A model generated the notes under the pieces. The model was not told the DNA's origin. It saw nothing but the letters and a program-made list of their open reading frames with translations, and did not search any database. A program made the translations under genes and the position numbers. Below, in pieces: positions 54,178 through 64,000 of a DNA stretch of 64,000 nucleotides; the stretch's first letter is position 1; every line of letters starts with the position of its first letter. This DNA is from Rhynchopus euleeides (taxonomy: Eukaryota > Euglenozoa > Diplonemea > Diplonemida > Diplonemidae), in NCBI GenBank assembly GCA_963210315.1, contig OY723272.1, forward strand, positions 806,001-870,000. Reading direction: 5' to 3'.

Positions 54178-55356
54178 TCACACCACCACGACATCCCGAC
54201 CCTCTGAGAAGCGCGGGTTCATCTCCTGAGATGTGTCGGAGGCGCCTGCGCTGAAGACATAGCTGCGCCGCTGCAGCTCTGGGAGTTCTCCAAAATCGGA
54301 GAGGCGCGTGAAGCTCCCGGTGGGCACTGTGGTGTGGACGGGGCTGGCGGTGCGTCGTTCTGCAGGTGCGACGGGTGGCGTCGGTCGCCCGACAGCTGGG
54401 TAGAACTTTTCGTAGTTGTAAATGAAGAGGGCGTTGAGAACGACTCCCACCCCGAGATAGAACCCAAAGGAGGGCTCTGTGCCGAAGAGTGCGGCGGAGA
54501 GGAGCACCGTCAGCACCATGCTCGCCGCCACGGCCTGCACCTTGACGATGTTATCAAGAAATTTGAAGATAACGGAGAGGGTCAGGCCCTGCGTCGCACC
54601 GATCACAACCAGTGCGAAGGTGTACCGCCCCCACCCCCCGAAGTAGGAGGAAGGTGATTCGGATGACCCATTCTGGTAGGTCACCAGGGCAACCAGGTTG
54701 AACGCCACGCTGAAGACGTACAGCTTGGCGTTCTGCAGGTGGATGGATGTGTCGGGGGAGTCCTTCAGCAGCTTCTCGTTGTAGACATCGCCGGTCGACC
54801 CGATCACCGACACCGCCAGCACGAGGAGGTGCCCGAGGTTGAGGGAGTTGAAGCTTCCGGCGGAAGTCTTCGAGGTGGTCAGGCCGAGGGCGAGGATGCA
54901 CAGCCCACTCCACTGCAGGGGGCTGACGTGACGCCCGAGCATCATGCGGAGTGCCAGCGCGGTGGTTAGAACCTTCACATTGCTGTACAGTGTGTACTCC
55001 CCTGGTGTGAGGAAGTAGAGTATCGCAAAGTAGAGGTTGTCGTCAATGAGGTAGACGAGCCCAGGGAAGCTGAACCGCAGGGTGTCCCACAGGGAGTCGG
55101 AGCTGCAGAGCTCTGAGAGTGGGGGGACCTGGTGTGTGACGTACAGCGCGGAGATGGAGAAGACAAGCTTGGTGATGCTGACGACAAGGGAGACGGCCAC
55201 CGGGTTGTAGGGGTACTTCCCCTTCACCTTGCTCTTCGCGGTGACGATGCTGGCGAGGGAGTAGAGAGTGATGTAGGCACCGACCACAGCAGGAGTGCGC
55301 CACCCGCGCAGCTTCGGCTGGGCGGGTGCGCGCACTTGGGGCTCGTCATCGTTCAT
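54178..55356 (-). CDS. Nucleotide-sugar transporter (SLC35A/NST family)
   Basis: 392 aa from ATG 55356 (MNDDEPQVRA), which removes an unneeded 12-residue extension. About ten hydrophobic helices from residue 25 to 340. Family signatures: YPYNPVAVSLVVSITKLVFS, FPGLVYLIDDNLYFAILYFL, then SNVKVLTTALALRMMLGRHV corresponding to the YQLKILTTALFSV..L.R motif, QWSGLCILALGLTT, and SVIGSTGDVYNEKLLKDS in the position of the YFEKILK segment. A cytosolic Ser/Pro-rich tail ends ...NPRFSEGRDVVVV. Expected to exchange UDP- or CMP-sugar for the nucleotide monophosphate across the Golgi membrane; substrate cannot be read from sequence. Single exon. Confidence 0.87.
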   Translation of the reverse strand: MNDDEPQVRAPAQPKLRGWRTPAVVGAYITLYSLASIVTAKSKVKGKYPYNPVAVSLVVSITKLVFSISALYVTHQVPPLSELCSSDSLWDTLRFSFPGLVYLIDDNLYFAILYFLTPGEYTLYSNVKVLTTALALRMMLGRHVSPLQWSGLCILALGLTTSKTSAGSFNSLNLGHLLVLAVSVIGSTGDVYNEKLLKDSPDTSIHLQNAKLYVFSVAFNLVALVTYQNGSSESPSSYFGGWGRYTFALVVIGATQGLTLSVIFKFLDNIVKVQAVAASMVLTVLLSAALFGTEPSFGFYLGVGVVLNALFIYNYEKFYPAVGRPTPPVAPAERRTASPVHTTVPTGSFTRLSDFGELPELQRRSYVFSAGASDTSQEMNPRFSEGRDVVVV

Positions 55357-55440
55357 GTGTAGGCAGGGCACATTGCACACACCCCTTCCCACGAAGCAAC
55401 GGCCTGTGGGTGTGGTGGAACGATAATACCGTATACCTAC

Positions 55441-55580
55441 CGGGGGCCTTCGCTCTGTGTCAAACTGTGTCAGTGTGTCACACAGGCGGTTTTTTTCACC
55501 TTAGGCGAAATCGGCAAAAACGCCGCCAGGCCTTCGCTCTGTGTCACTGTGTGTCACTGACACAGAGCGAAGGTCCCGTG
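55441..55580. repeat. Palindrome cluster with GGCCTTCGCTCTGTGTC words
   Basis: Two direct copies of GGCCTTCGCTCTGTGTCA (55446 and 55530) and one inverse (GACACAGAGCGAAGG, 55559-55573). Joins the CTTCGCT-end MITE family to the adjacent satellite, whose unit also contains CTGTGTCA. Confidence 0.6.
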
Positions 55581-55704
55581 ACACAGGGGTGTTGGGGACA
55601 ATGCAAAATTTGCGAAAAATCTCGAAAAACAATTTCTGGCAGAGGTGAAAAAATTGGGTGCCACACAAAACTGGCTCCAAAGTGACATACTCCCACGTGG
55701 TCCT

Positions 55705-58700
55705 TACACACTGTGTCATGCCCCCCCAGGCTTCTAACACAGTGTGTCATGCCCCCCCAGGCTTCTAGCACACTGTGTCATGCCCCCCCAGGCTTCCAGC
55801 ACACTGTGTCATGCCCCCCCAGGCTTCTAACACAGTGTGTCATGCCCCCCCAGGCTTCTAACACTGTGTGTCATGCCCCCCCAGGCTTCTAACACACTGT
55901 GTCATGCCCCCCCAGGCTTCTAACACAGTGTGTCATGCCCCCCCAGGCTTCTAACACACTGGGTCATGCCCCCCCAGGCTTCTAGCACACTGTGTCATGC
56001 CCCCCCAGGCTTCCAGCACACTGTGTCATGCCCCCCCAGGCTTCTAACACACTGTGTCATGCGCCCCCAGGCTTCTAACACTGTGTGTCATGCCCCCCCA
56101 GGCTTCTAGCACACTGTGTCATGCCCCCCCAGGCTTCTAACACACTGTGTCATGCCCCCCCAGGCTTCAAACACAGTGTGTCATGCCCCCCCAGGCTTCT
56201 AACACAGTGTGTCATGCCCCCCCAGGCTTCTAACACACTGTGTCATGCCCCCCCAGGCTTCCAGCACACTGTGTCATGCCCCCCCAGGCTTCTAACACAG
56301 TGTGTCATGCCCCCCCAGGCTTCCAGCACACTGTGGCATGCCCCCCCAGGCTTCTAACACTGTGTCATGCCCCCCCAGGCTTCTAACACTGTGTGTCATG
56401 CCCCCCCCAGGCTTCTAACACTGTGTCATGCCCCCCCAGGCTTCTAACACAGTGTGTCATGCCCCCCCAGGCTTCTAACACACTGTGTCATGCCCCCCCA
56501 GGCTTCCAGCACACTGTGTCATGCCCCCCCAGGCTTCTAACACACTGTGTCATGCCCCCCCAGGCTTCTAACACACTGTGTCATGCCCCCCCAGGCTTCC
56601 AGCACACTGTGTCATGCCCCCCCAGGTTTCTAACACAGTGTGTCATGCCCCCCCAGGCTTCTAACACAGTGTGTCATGCCCCCCCAGGCTTCTAACACTG
56701 TGTGTCATGCCCCCCCAGGCTTCCAGCACACTGTGTCATGCCCCCCCAGGCTTCTAACACTGTGTGTCATGCCCCCCCAGGCTTCCAGCACACTGTGTCA
56801 TGCCCCCCCAGGCTTCTAACACAGTGTGTCATGCCCCCCCAGGCTTCTAACACACTGTGTCATGCCCCCCCAGGCTTCTAACACACTGTGTCATGCCCCC
56901 CCCAGGCTTCTAACACTGTGTCATGCCCCCCCAGGCTTCTAACACAGTGTGTCATGCCCCCCCAGGCTTCTAACACACTGTGTCATGCCCCCCCAGGCTT
57001 CCAGCACACTGTGTCATGCCCCCCCAGGCTTCTAACACACTGTGTCATGCCCCCCCAGGCTTCTAACACTGTGTGTCATGCCCCCCCAGGCTTCCAGCAC
57101 ACTGTGTCATGCCCCCCCAGGTTTCTAACACAGTGTGTCATGCCCCCCCAGGCTTCTAACACAGTGTGTCATGCCCCCCCAGGCTTCTAACACTGTGTGT
57201 CATGCCCCCCCAGGCTTCCAGCACACTGTGTCATGCCCCCCCAGGCTTCTAACACAGTGTGTCATGCCCCCCCAGGCTTCTAACACACTGTGTCATGCCC
57301 CCCCAGGCTTCTAACACACTGTGTCATGCCCCCCCAGGCTTCTAACACACTGTGTCATGCCCCCCCAGGCTTCTAACACTGTGTGTCATGCCCCCCCAGG
57401 CTTCTAACACACTGTGTCATGCCCCCCCAGGCTTCTAGCACACTGTGTCATGCCCCCCCAGGCTTCTAACACACTGTGTCATGCCCCCCCAGGCTTCAAA
57501 CACAGTGTGTCATGCCCCCCCAGGCTTCCAGCACACTGTGTCATGCCCCCCCAGGCTTCTAACACTGTGTCATGCCCCCCCAGGCTTCTAACACAGTGTG
57601 TCATGCCCCCCCAGGCTTCTAACACACTGTGTCATGCCCCCCCAGGCTTCCAGCACACTGTGTCATGCCCCCCCAGGCTTCTAACACTGTGTCATGCCCC
57701 CCCAGGCTTCTAACACAGTGTGTCATGCCCCCCCAGGCTTCTAACACACTGTGTCATGCCCCCCCAGGCTTCTAACACACTGTGTCATGCCCCCCCAGGC
57801 TTCTAACACTGTGTGTCATGCCCCCCCAGGCTTCCAGCACACTGTGTCATGCCCCCCCAGGCTTCTAACACAGTGTGTCATGCCCCCCCAGGCTTCTAAC
57901 ACAGTGTGTCATGCCCCCCCAGGCTTCTAACACTGTGTGTCATGCCCCCCCAGGCTTCCAGCACACTGTGTCATGCCCCCCCAGGCTTCTAACACAGTGT
58001 GTCATGCCCCCCCAGGCTTCTAACACACTGTGTCATGCCCCCCCAGGCTTCAAACACAGTGTGTCATGCCCCCCCAGGCTTCCAGCACACTGTGGCATGC
58101 CCCCCCAGGCTTCTAACACTGTGTCATGCCCCCCCAGGCTTCTAACACAGTGTGTCATGCCCCCCCAGGCTTCTAACACACTGTGTCATGCCCCCCCAGG
58201 CTTCTAACACTGTGTGTCATGCCCCCCCAGGCTTCCAGCACACTGTGTCATGCCCCCCCAGGCTTCTAACACACTGTGTCATGCCCCCCCAGGCTTCTAA
58301 CACTGTGTGTCATGCCCCCCCAGGCTTCTAACACAGTGTGTCATGCCCCCCCAGGCTTCTAACACACTGTGTCATGCCCCCCCAGGCTTCAAACACAGTG
58401 TGTCATGCCCCCCCAGGCTTCCAGCACACTGTGTCATGCCCCCCCAGGCTTCTAACACAGTGTGTCATGCCCCCCCAGGCTTCTAACACTGTGTCATGCC
58501 CCCCCAGGCTTCTAACACAGTGTGTCATGCCCCCCCAGGCTTCTAACACACTGTGTCATGCCCCCCCAGGCTTCCAGCACACTGTGTCATGCCCCCCCAG
58601 GCTTCTAACACACTGTGTCATGCCCCCCCAGGCTTCTAACACACTGTGTCATGCCCCCCCAGGCTTCTAACACTGTGTGTCATGCCCCCCCAGGCTTCCA

Positions 58701-59963
58701 GCACACTGTGTCATGCCCCCCCAGGCTTCTAACACAGTGTGTCATGCCCCCCCAGGCTTCTAACACAGTGTGTCATGCCCCCCCAGGCTTCTAACACTGT
58801 GTGTCATGCCCCCCCAGGCTTCCAGCACACTGTGTCATGCCCCCCCAGGCTTCTAACACAGTGTGTCATGCCCCCCCAGGCTTCTAACACACTGTGTCAT
58901 GCCCCCCCAGGCTTCAAACACAGTGTGTCATGCCCCCCCAGGCTTCTAACACAGTGTGTCATGCCCCCCCAGGCTTCTAACACACTGTGTCATGCCCCCC
59001 CAGGCTTCTAACACTGTGTGTCATGCCCCCCCAGGCTTCCAGCACACTGTGTCATGCCCCCCCAGGCTTCTAACACACTGTGTCATGCCCCCCCAGGCTT
59101 CTAACACAGTGTGTCATGCCCCCCCAGGCTTCTAACACAGTGTGTCATGCCCCCCCAGGCTTCTAACACTGTGTGTCATGCCCCCCCAGGCTTCCAGCAC
59201 ACTGTGTCATGCCCCCCCAGGCTTCTAACACAGTGTGTCATGCCCCCCCAGGCTTCTAACACTGTGTGTCATGCCCCCCCAGGCTTCTAACACAGTGTGT
59301 CATGCCCCCCCAGGCTTCTAACACACTGTGTCATGCCCCCCCAGGCTTCAAACACAGTGTGTCATGCCCCCCCAGGCTTCTAACACTGTGTGTCATGCCC
59401 CCCCAGGCTTCCAGCACACTGTGTCATGCCCCCCCAGGCTTCTAGCACACTGTGTCATGCCCCCCCAGGCTTCTAACACAGTGTGTCATGCCCCCCCAGG
59501 CTTCTAACACACTGTGTCATGCCCCCCCAGGCTTCTAACACAGTGTGTCATGCCCCCCCAGGCTTCTAACACACTGTGTCATGCCCCCCCAGGCTTCAAA
59601 CACAGTGTGTCATGCCCCCCCAGGCTTCTAACACTGTGTGTCATGCCCCCCCAGGCTTCCAGCACACTGTGTCATGCCCCCCCAGGCTTCTAGCACACTG
59701 TGTCATGCCCCCCCAGGCTTCTAACACAGTGTGTCATGCCCCCCCAGGCTTCTAACACACTGTGTCATGCCCCCCCAGGCTTCTAACACAGTGTGTCATG
59801 CCCCCCCAGGCTTCTAACACACTGTGTCATGCCCCCCCAGGCTTCTAACACAGTGTGTCATGCCCCCCCAGGCTTCCAGCACACTGTGTCATGCCCCCCC
59901 AGGCTTCTAACACACTGTGTCATGCCCCCCCAGGCTTCTAACACACTGTGTCATGCCCCCAGG
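55705..59963. repeat. 31-bp satellite, about 4.3 kb, roughly 137 copies
   Basis: Head-to-tail unit GCTTCTAACACAGTGTGTCA followed by TGCCCCCCCAG (31 bp), with occasional 29- and 32-bp copies. Variation is concentrated in the CACAGTGTG / CACACTGTG / CACTGTGTG palindromic centre and in TCTAA/TCCAG/TCAAA; the TGCCCCCCCAGG part is nearly invariant. Open frames through it are artefacts of the unit length. Composite periodicities are visible where strings of several unit variants recur (for example 56393-56640 against 56888-57130), implying higher-order amplification. Confidence 0.95.
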
Positions 59964-60992
59964 CCGCCTTCCTCCCCCACTCCATCGCCGTCACTTAGTG
60001 GCTTTTCGGCGATCGCAGTGCTCCGTCCCTCCCGCTGCAACCAAGTGAGGCTTCCGTCCCGTTGCCCGTCACCACCTCGAGGGAGGTATCCCGGGGTTTC
60101 GGCAGCGTCGTCCGGCCCGCCGTCGCCTCACGCCGCCGACCTCCGCCAGTTCCGCCACTCAGGAAGCACAGCTTTGACACCCGCGCCCTCGTCACACACA
60201 TCTCTACCGCGCCCCTGCGCTGTGCTCCTCCGTCTCGTTCGCACCCCCTTTACCCTTCACGCCCGTGCAGCTTCTCGCCTCGAGATGCAGCAGACACCCG
60301 TGAGCAGAGAAGGGAGTGTAGCAGTCCCCCGGTTCGCCCCCGGGTACCAAAGTAAGCCCGTGCAGCCCTGTCACCAGCTTTCCGGCGTAGTCGTCGCCGG
60401 TGTCCGCTGAGGTTCCACAGGAACGGCCGGCAGACAACTTCGTGACAGGCAGCCGCCCTCGTTCCTGTGCCAGAAGTCAACAAACGCGTCGGTGATCAGC
60501 TCCCGCTCCGCGGCAGCCCTTTCGGTGACCTCGAAGGTGTGCACCAGTTCCGACTGCGCCTCGCGTTGCAGCTGCCCGCCCAACTTCTTCCCCTCCCGTC
60601 GCCCAGTCAGTGGTCGATCGCCTCCCTCTCGCGTGCCGCCAGCTTTGGGCCACACCCCGCTCGGCCCGCCTCGGCAGTTGTTGTCCCCAGTACGCGCGCC
60701 TCCCGGGTCGGGTTCGCGCCCACCCCCGCACGGGCGGCTCTCCGTGGGGGAGAGGCCCACCCTTTACCAGCCCCCTTGCGCATCGTTTTTTGAGCGCACG
60801 GGAACGCGCAGCACCCCCTGGCCATCGGCCAGTCGTCACCCCCCCGGCGCCCCACCGCCCCCCGCGTCCAGCGCAGGACAGCACATCCCCTGCTGACACT
60901 TTTGCGCGGGGGGCCGCGCGAAGCGCGGCCCCGCGACCCCACCCCCACCCCGCGCGAAGCGCGGGGTGGGGGTGGGGTCGCGGGGCTGGGGG
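59964..60992. other. GC-rich interval with a possible coding fragment and hairpins
   Basis: On the minus strand, 60371-60590 has protein-like composition (ELVHTFEVTERAAAERELIT, DAFVDFWHRNEGG), possibly the 3' part of an unknown or decayed gene; no splice structure could be fixed. At 60912-60930 is an 8-bp-arm hairpin with GAA loop. At 60929-60985 there is a perfect 27-bp-arm hairpin, also with a GAA loop. Confidence 0.45.
60929..60985. repeat. Perfect 27-bp-arm GC hairpin
   Basis: Left arm begins CCCCGCGACCCCACCCCCAC, loop GAA, exact inverse on the right. Extremely GC-rich, so should be very stable as DNA cruciform or RNA stem. It overlaps by two bases a smaller hairpin with the same GAA loop. 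Confidence 0.9.
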
Positions 60993-61688
60993 CATAGCTC
61001 TCAGTGGGCCCGTGGATGGTGTGGATGCATCCATGCATGCATCCACGGCATCCAGGGATGCCCGAAAATGTCAAAAAATGGATTTTCGATTTGACACAGG
61101 AAAATCGCTGGAAACCCCAAAAATCGACCAAAAAACGTCGGAAAACCGATTTTTGGGCCCATTTTTCACCCAGAAACACGTTTTTGGGCCTCTGTGAAAA
61201 ATCGATTTTTTGGGAATTTTCGCGATTTTGACCAACTACTCGCCCAGCCAAATTCGATTTTTGGCTGAAAATTGCAGGGAAATGCAACAAATCAACGAAT
61301 TAAGCCGTTTTAACCCCTTTCGTGGACTTTTTGGTTTCAGAAGGGTTTTAGGGGTGTCCATACCGGCCCTTGGCACATTTCCTTGAAATTTCATCCTCTG
61401 CAGGCAAACCGGGTATGGATGCCTGCATGCATGCATGCATTCATCCATGCATGGATGTGTGCATGCATGCATGCATCCATCCATCCATCCATCCAGCCAT
61501 CCATCCATCCATGCAGGCATGCCTGCATGGATGCATGCATGCACACATCCATGCATGCAGGCATACAGGCATTCATTCACTGCAGGCAGGCCTGCATGCA
61601 GGGCTTCGGAGCTCCAGCCTGTGTGTGGATGCATCCACAAAAGTTGTGGATGCATGCGCTGCATGCACGGGAAATACTGAGAGCTATG
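60993..61688. mobile_element. 696-bp element with CATAGCTCTCAGT ends and GGATGCATCC words
   Basis: Ends CATAGCTCTCAGT and exact inverse (61676-61688). Flanked by the 7-bp repeat CTGGGGG (60986-60992 and 61689-61695). Subterminal zones repeat the palindrome GTGGATGCATCCAC. The interior contains a CATG/CATC microsatellite (61415-61580). No coding region. Superfamily undetermined; a 7-bp duplication is unusual. Confidence 0.72.
61415..61580. repeat. ATGC/ATCC tetranucleotide microsatellite
   Basis: Alternating gcatgcatgcat and atccatccatcc runs with short interruptions. Frames through it give Met/His/Cys/Ala-rich artefact peptides on both strands. Confidence 0.9.
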
Positions 61689-62260
61689 CTGGGGGTGGGG
61701 GTGGGGGTTTAACCTTATCTTCCTTGGGGGTGCAGGACCTCCCCCAGGATTGACGAGTTGGGGGTATAGCTTGGCGGACGATGACGTGGTATCGACAGCG
61801 GCTTGCCCCCGCCCTGAAATAGGCGCGTGAACTCTTGCGTCACTTCGCACAGTGTGCATCATGTTCAAATGACACGCAGGAGCCAGTAGGCTGCCTTTCA
61901 AACGGGGTGCCTGTCCCTGCTGGACAGGGGGGTCTGGGGGGCGGAGCCCCCCAGCCGCCGGAGGCCATGGGAGTGAACATTTATTCCTGGTGGGCGCGGT
62001 TACTCACGGCATGGTCCCTCGGGGCCAGGCTGCGATGCCAGCACGCTAACCCAAATTGCAAAACGGCGGGCGCAGATTCCGTGTGAATTGGGCTGCATCC
62101 TGGGTAGCCCGGACCCTACCCGATGTGACGATAAATTGTCGCGCAAGGACATGCCACAGGGGGGTCGAGCCCCCCAGCCGCCGTAGTGAACGTCTGTTCA
62201 CAGGTTGACATGATTCATGCCATGCCAAGCCCCTGACCAAATTCGGTGGGTCGTTGGGTC
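61689..62260. other. Non-coding, two copies of the GGGGGG-hairpin repeat
   Basis: Copies at 61922-61983 and 62148-62205 share CAGGGGGGTC, CCCCCCAGCCGCCG and GTGAAC. No gene. Confidence 0.6.
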
Positions 62261-63000
62261 GATTGTTACGAAGAGCCCTGCCACCCACGTGTGCAGGACA
62301 CGCCCGCCCGACATGTGCATTGTACAGCACCACACCAACTTCCCGTACGGATTTGTCTGCAAGCCATCCCCGACCCAAATGCCTCCTGTCTCACCGAGTC
62401 TGGAAATGCTGCCGCACACACTGCCACACCTGAACCCTGCAGGGGCTGCCTGCCGTTGGGTGGCTCGACGATCCGGCACAGGTCCTCCTGCAGCCACCTG
62501 ATGCGCTCTTGCTTCGCAGAACTCGCCATCGTCACGCTTCTCCCTGACGCAGGCCTCCGCGAGCTGCTTCACCAGCTCCGCCTCCTCCGCGTCCCCCCGA
62601 TGCAGCGACTGCGCGCGCTGGAGGGGGGCCCCGGATGGGAGGGCTAGGCGGTGCCGCATGGCTACACCTCGTGCAGGCTGCTGGATCGACGCCGCGGTCC
62701 CTGCAGCCGGATCGTCGCAAACCCCAGAGCTTGTGCGGCCAGGTGCAGGGCTGCGACCTGTCTCGACCCGCATCTCCGCCCAGGCCCGCCCAGTCCCGTA
62801 GCTCACGTGTTTCATCGCCTCGGGGATGAACCCCTCCGGAACTGGGTTCGTCCCCAGCCGTACGGCCTTGTCATACAGCGCCCGTCTCCTGTATCGCTTT
62901 CATGAGCCGCTCGCGAGGGGGTGAAGGTGTAGCGCCCCTCGACGGGGTGCTGGAGGATGGCCCTCAGGTCATCGGGCTCATCGCGGTGGTATTGACAACT
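62261..63000 (-). pseudogene. Eroded coding region of unknown family
   Basis: Minus-strand reading with protein-like segments in shifting frames: DEPDDLRAILQHPVEGRYTF (near 62990-62930), RLMKAIQETG (near 62912-62885), ALYDKAVRLGTNPVPEGFIP to AWAEMRVETG (62880-62770), EEAELVKQLAEACVREKRDD (near 62590-62530) and SAKQERIRWLQEDLCRIVEP (near 62525-62465). Frames change at about 62920, 62887 and 62530. Family not recognised. A decayed gene fits better than introns because the breaks lack GT-AG pairs. Low certainty. Confidence 0.38.
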
Positions 63001-63675
63001 TGAGGCCCCCTGTGGTTAAGCCCCCCCTTGCCAGACCCCCCAGGGGGGGCTTAAACACGGGGGATCCCAGGTAATAGCGTTTTCCTCGCTGCCTCCCGTG
63101 GGGTCTCGACAGCACTAGACATTTCGGCGCAGGTAGATTGCCTCCACTACAGGCTCACCCTAGACGAAGAGGGTGTCGCCATGGGAACCAAAAACCTGAT
63201 TAAGGGGTGTAGTGCTAACACGCCATGAACGCCTCGCCAACCTGGCCAATTTAGCCGGAGGGGTATCGGTCTACCTGGAACAATGAGACGCTCAAAATAC
63301 CAAGGGAACCCGCACGTCTTCTATGGAATTCCCCTCAACGGGGAACACGCACCTGACCTGGTGTCCCAAGGCCACGACGCCTCCCCCCACCTGGCACACC
63401 GGATCCCGCTGGACTGTGGGGACGCCACTAAAGTGATTGCGTAACACTGTGTTCACCACCTCCGGTCTTCACGGTCAGGTGAAGATCAATTTTGCAGATG
63501 GCGACATGTCATGACCATGTCATGGGGTTCTTCGGGTGTCCCCATTCAGAAAACACCCGAAAAATATGACAACTTTGCTAAACTGGACCCAACTCCCCAC
63601 ACTCTTTTTTTTGCCATTTTTTCCATTTTTGGGCTCACTTTTTCTCACTTTTCTCACTCCAGAGCGAAGGCCCCC
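63001..63675. other. Non-coding with a small foldback
   Basis: 63007-63062 forms an imperfect foldback (CCCCCTGTGGTTAAGCCCCC against GGGGGGGCTTAAACACGGGG). Short ORFs near 63280-63445 look faintly coding but have no support. Confidence 0.45.
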
Positions 63676-63864
63676 ACCACCCCCCGTGTATATGTCACCC
63701 ACCCCCAGGTGCAAAAATCGGGAGGGGGGTGACATGAACACACCTTTTAGGAGGTGACATATACACGGGGGTGGCAGGTTAGTGCATGTCACCCCCCGCC
63801 AGGGCCGCCTGGGGGTGACATAAACACACCCCTTTTGGGGGGTGACATATACACGGGGGGTGGT
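63676..63864. mobile_element. 189-bp MITE-like sequence with ACCACCCCCCGTGTATATGT ends
   Basis: The left 63676-63700 and right 63841-63864 are inverse; a third copy of the motif lies at about 63751-63775, also in inverse orientation. No clear target duplication. GGTGACATAAACACACC words fill the middle. Confidence 0.6.
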
Positions 63865-64000
63865 AGGTACGTAAATATTATTGAGAGTTGTGCAACAACG
63901 CAGGAAACTGTGCCAGTGCAGATCCTTGCAGAACTTCCCACACACTTCATGACAGGCGTGTGGGGTGTTCTCGCGATCGACGAAGAATTCGCTCGGCTCT

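Noticed and set aside
56085-59011. Series of MSCPPRLLTQCVMPPQASNT-type ORFs
   Set aside because: Pure translation of the 31-bp satellite; each reading is ended by a length variant and recurs in several frames.
61383-61712. Met/His/Cys-rich ORFs on both strands
   Set aside because: Translations of the ATGC/ATCC microsatellite inside the 60993-61688 element.
63285-63445. Short ORF starting MRRSKYQGNPHVFYGIP
   Set aside because: Only about 50 codons, neighbouring frames look equally plausible and no splice sites or family support it.

Overview
This window looks like nuclear DNA from a single-celled eukaryote. Host-type genes are split by short spliceosomal introns (about 95-180 bp, CAG|GTATG-type donors, CAG acceptors) and sit on both strands without operons. 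They encode eukaryotic proteins: a Ctf8 clamp-loader subunit, a Golgi nucleotide-sugar transporter, a FUT8/GT23-like glycosyltransferase, a U-box membrane protein, an Arg/Ser-rich protein and mucin-like secreted proteins. DNA is GC-rich with many long G/C homopolymers. One intron uses a GC donor, and one secreted Cys-rich domain resembles domains common in alveolate and stramenopile surface proteins. An alga-related protist, perhaps an alveolate or chromerid, is my low-confidence guess.

Layout. 1-7.2 kb: two tandem minus-strand paralogues of a cytidylate-kinase-like P-loop protein; the upstream one has a 2.7 kb transposon in an intron. 7.3-9.6 kb: two TA-flanked foldback elements, back to back. 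11.3-15.3 kb: an Arg/Ser-rich gene diverging from an unknown helical-protein gene. 15-20.4 kb: a tandem duplication with two secreted proteins made mostly of W-N-x-T glycosylation repeats. 20.7-23.6 kb: second copy of the foldback element and a GT23-like gene. 24.2-38.7 kb: a transposon cluster (three CAC-ended elements, one with a nested hAT-like element), a small membrane-protein gene and a decayed zinc-finger gene. 39.0-43.4 kb: a complete pogo-like transposon whose single ORF fuses a Ulp1-type protease to a DDE transposase and a zinc knuckle. 43.4-47.2 kb: gene-poor repeats. 47.2-55.4 kb: host genes (U-box protein, mucin-like protein, Ctf8, nucleotide-sugar transporter). 55.7-60.0 kb: a 31-bp satellite. 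60-64 kb: small elements and eroded coding fragments.

The most notable signal is a set of four elements (4114-6774, 24216-26016, 26282-29201, 35646-38649). All begin CAC and end GTG, all are flanked by a matching dinucleotide (AA, GA, GG, TG), and each carries its own palindromic word repeated near both ends. Two of them, plus a third locus at 30933-32375, carry related but frameshifted copies of a protein family I do not recognise, two copies ending in C2H2 zinc fingers. This may be an undescribed CACTA-like transposon lineage.

The host genes do not form one pathway, although several belong to the secretory and glycosylation route: the nucleotide-sugar transporter, the GT23-like enzyme, the sequon-repeat proteins and the mucin-like protein.
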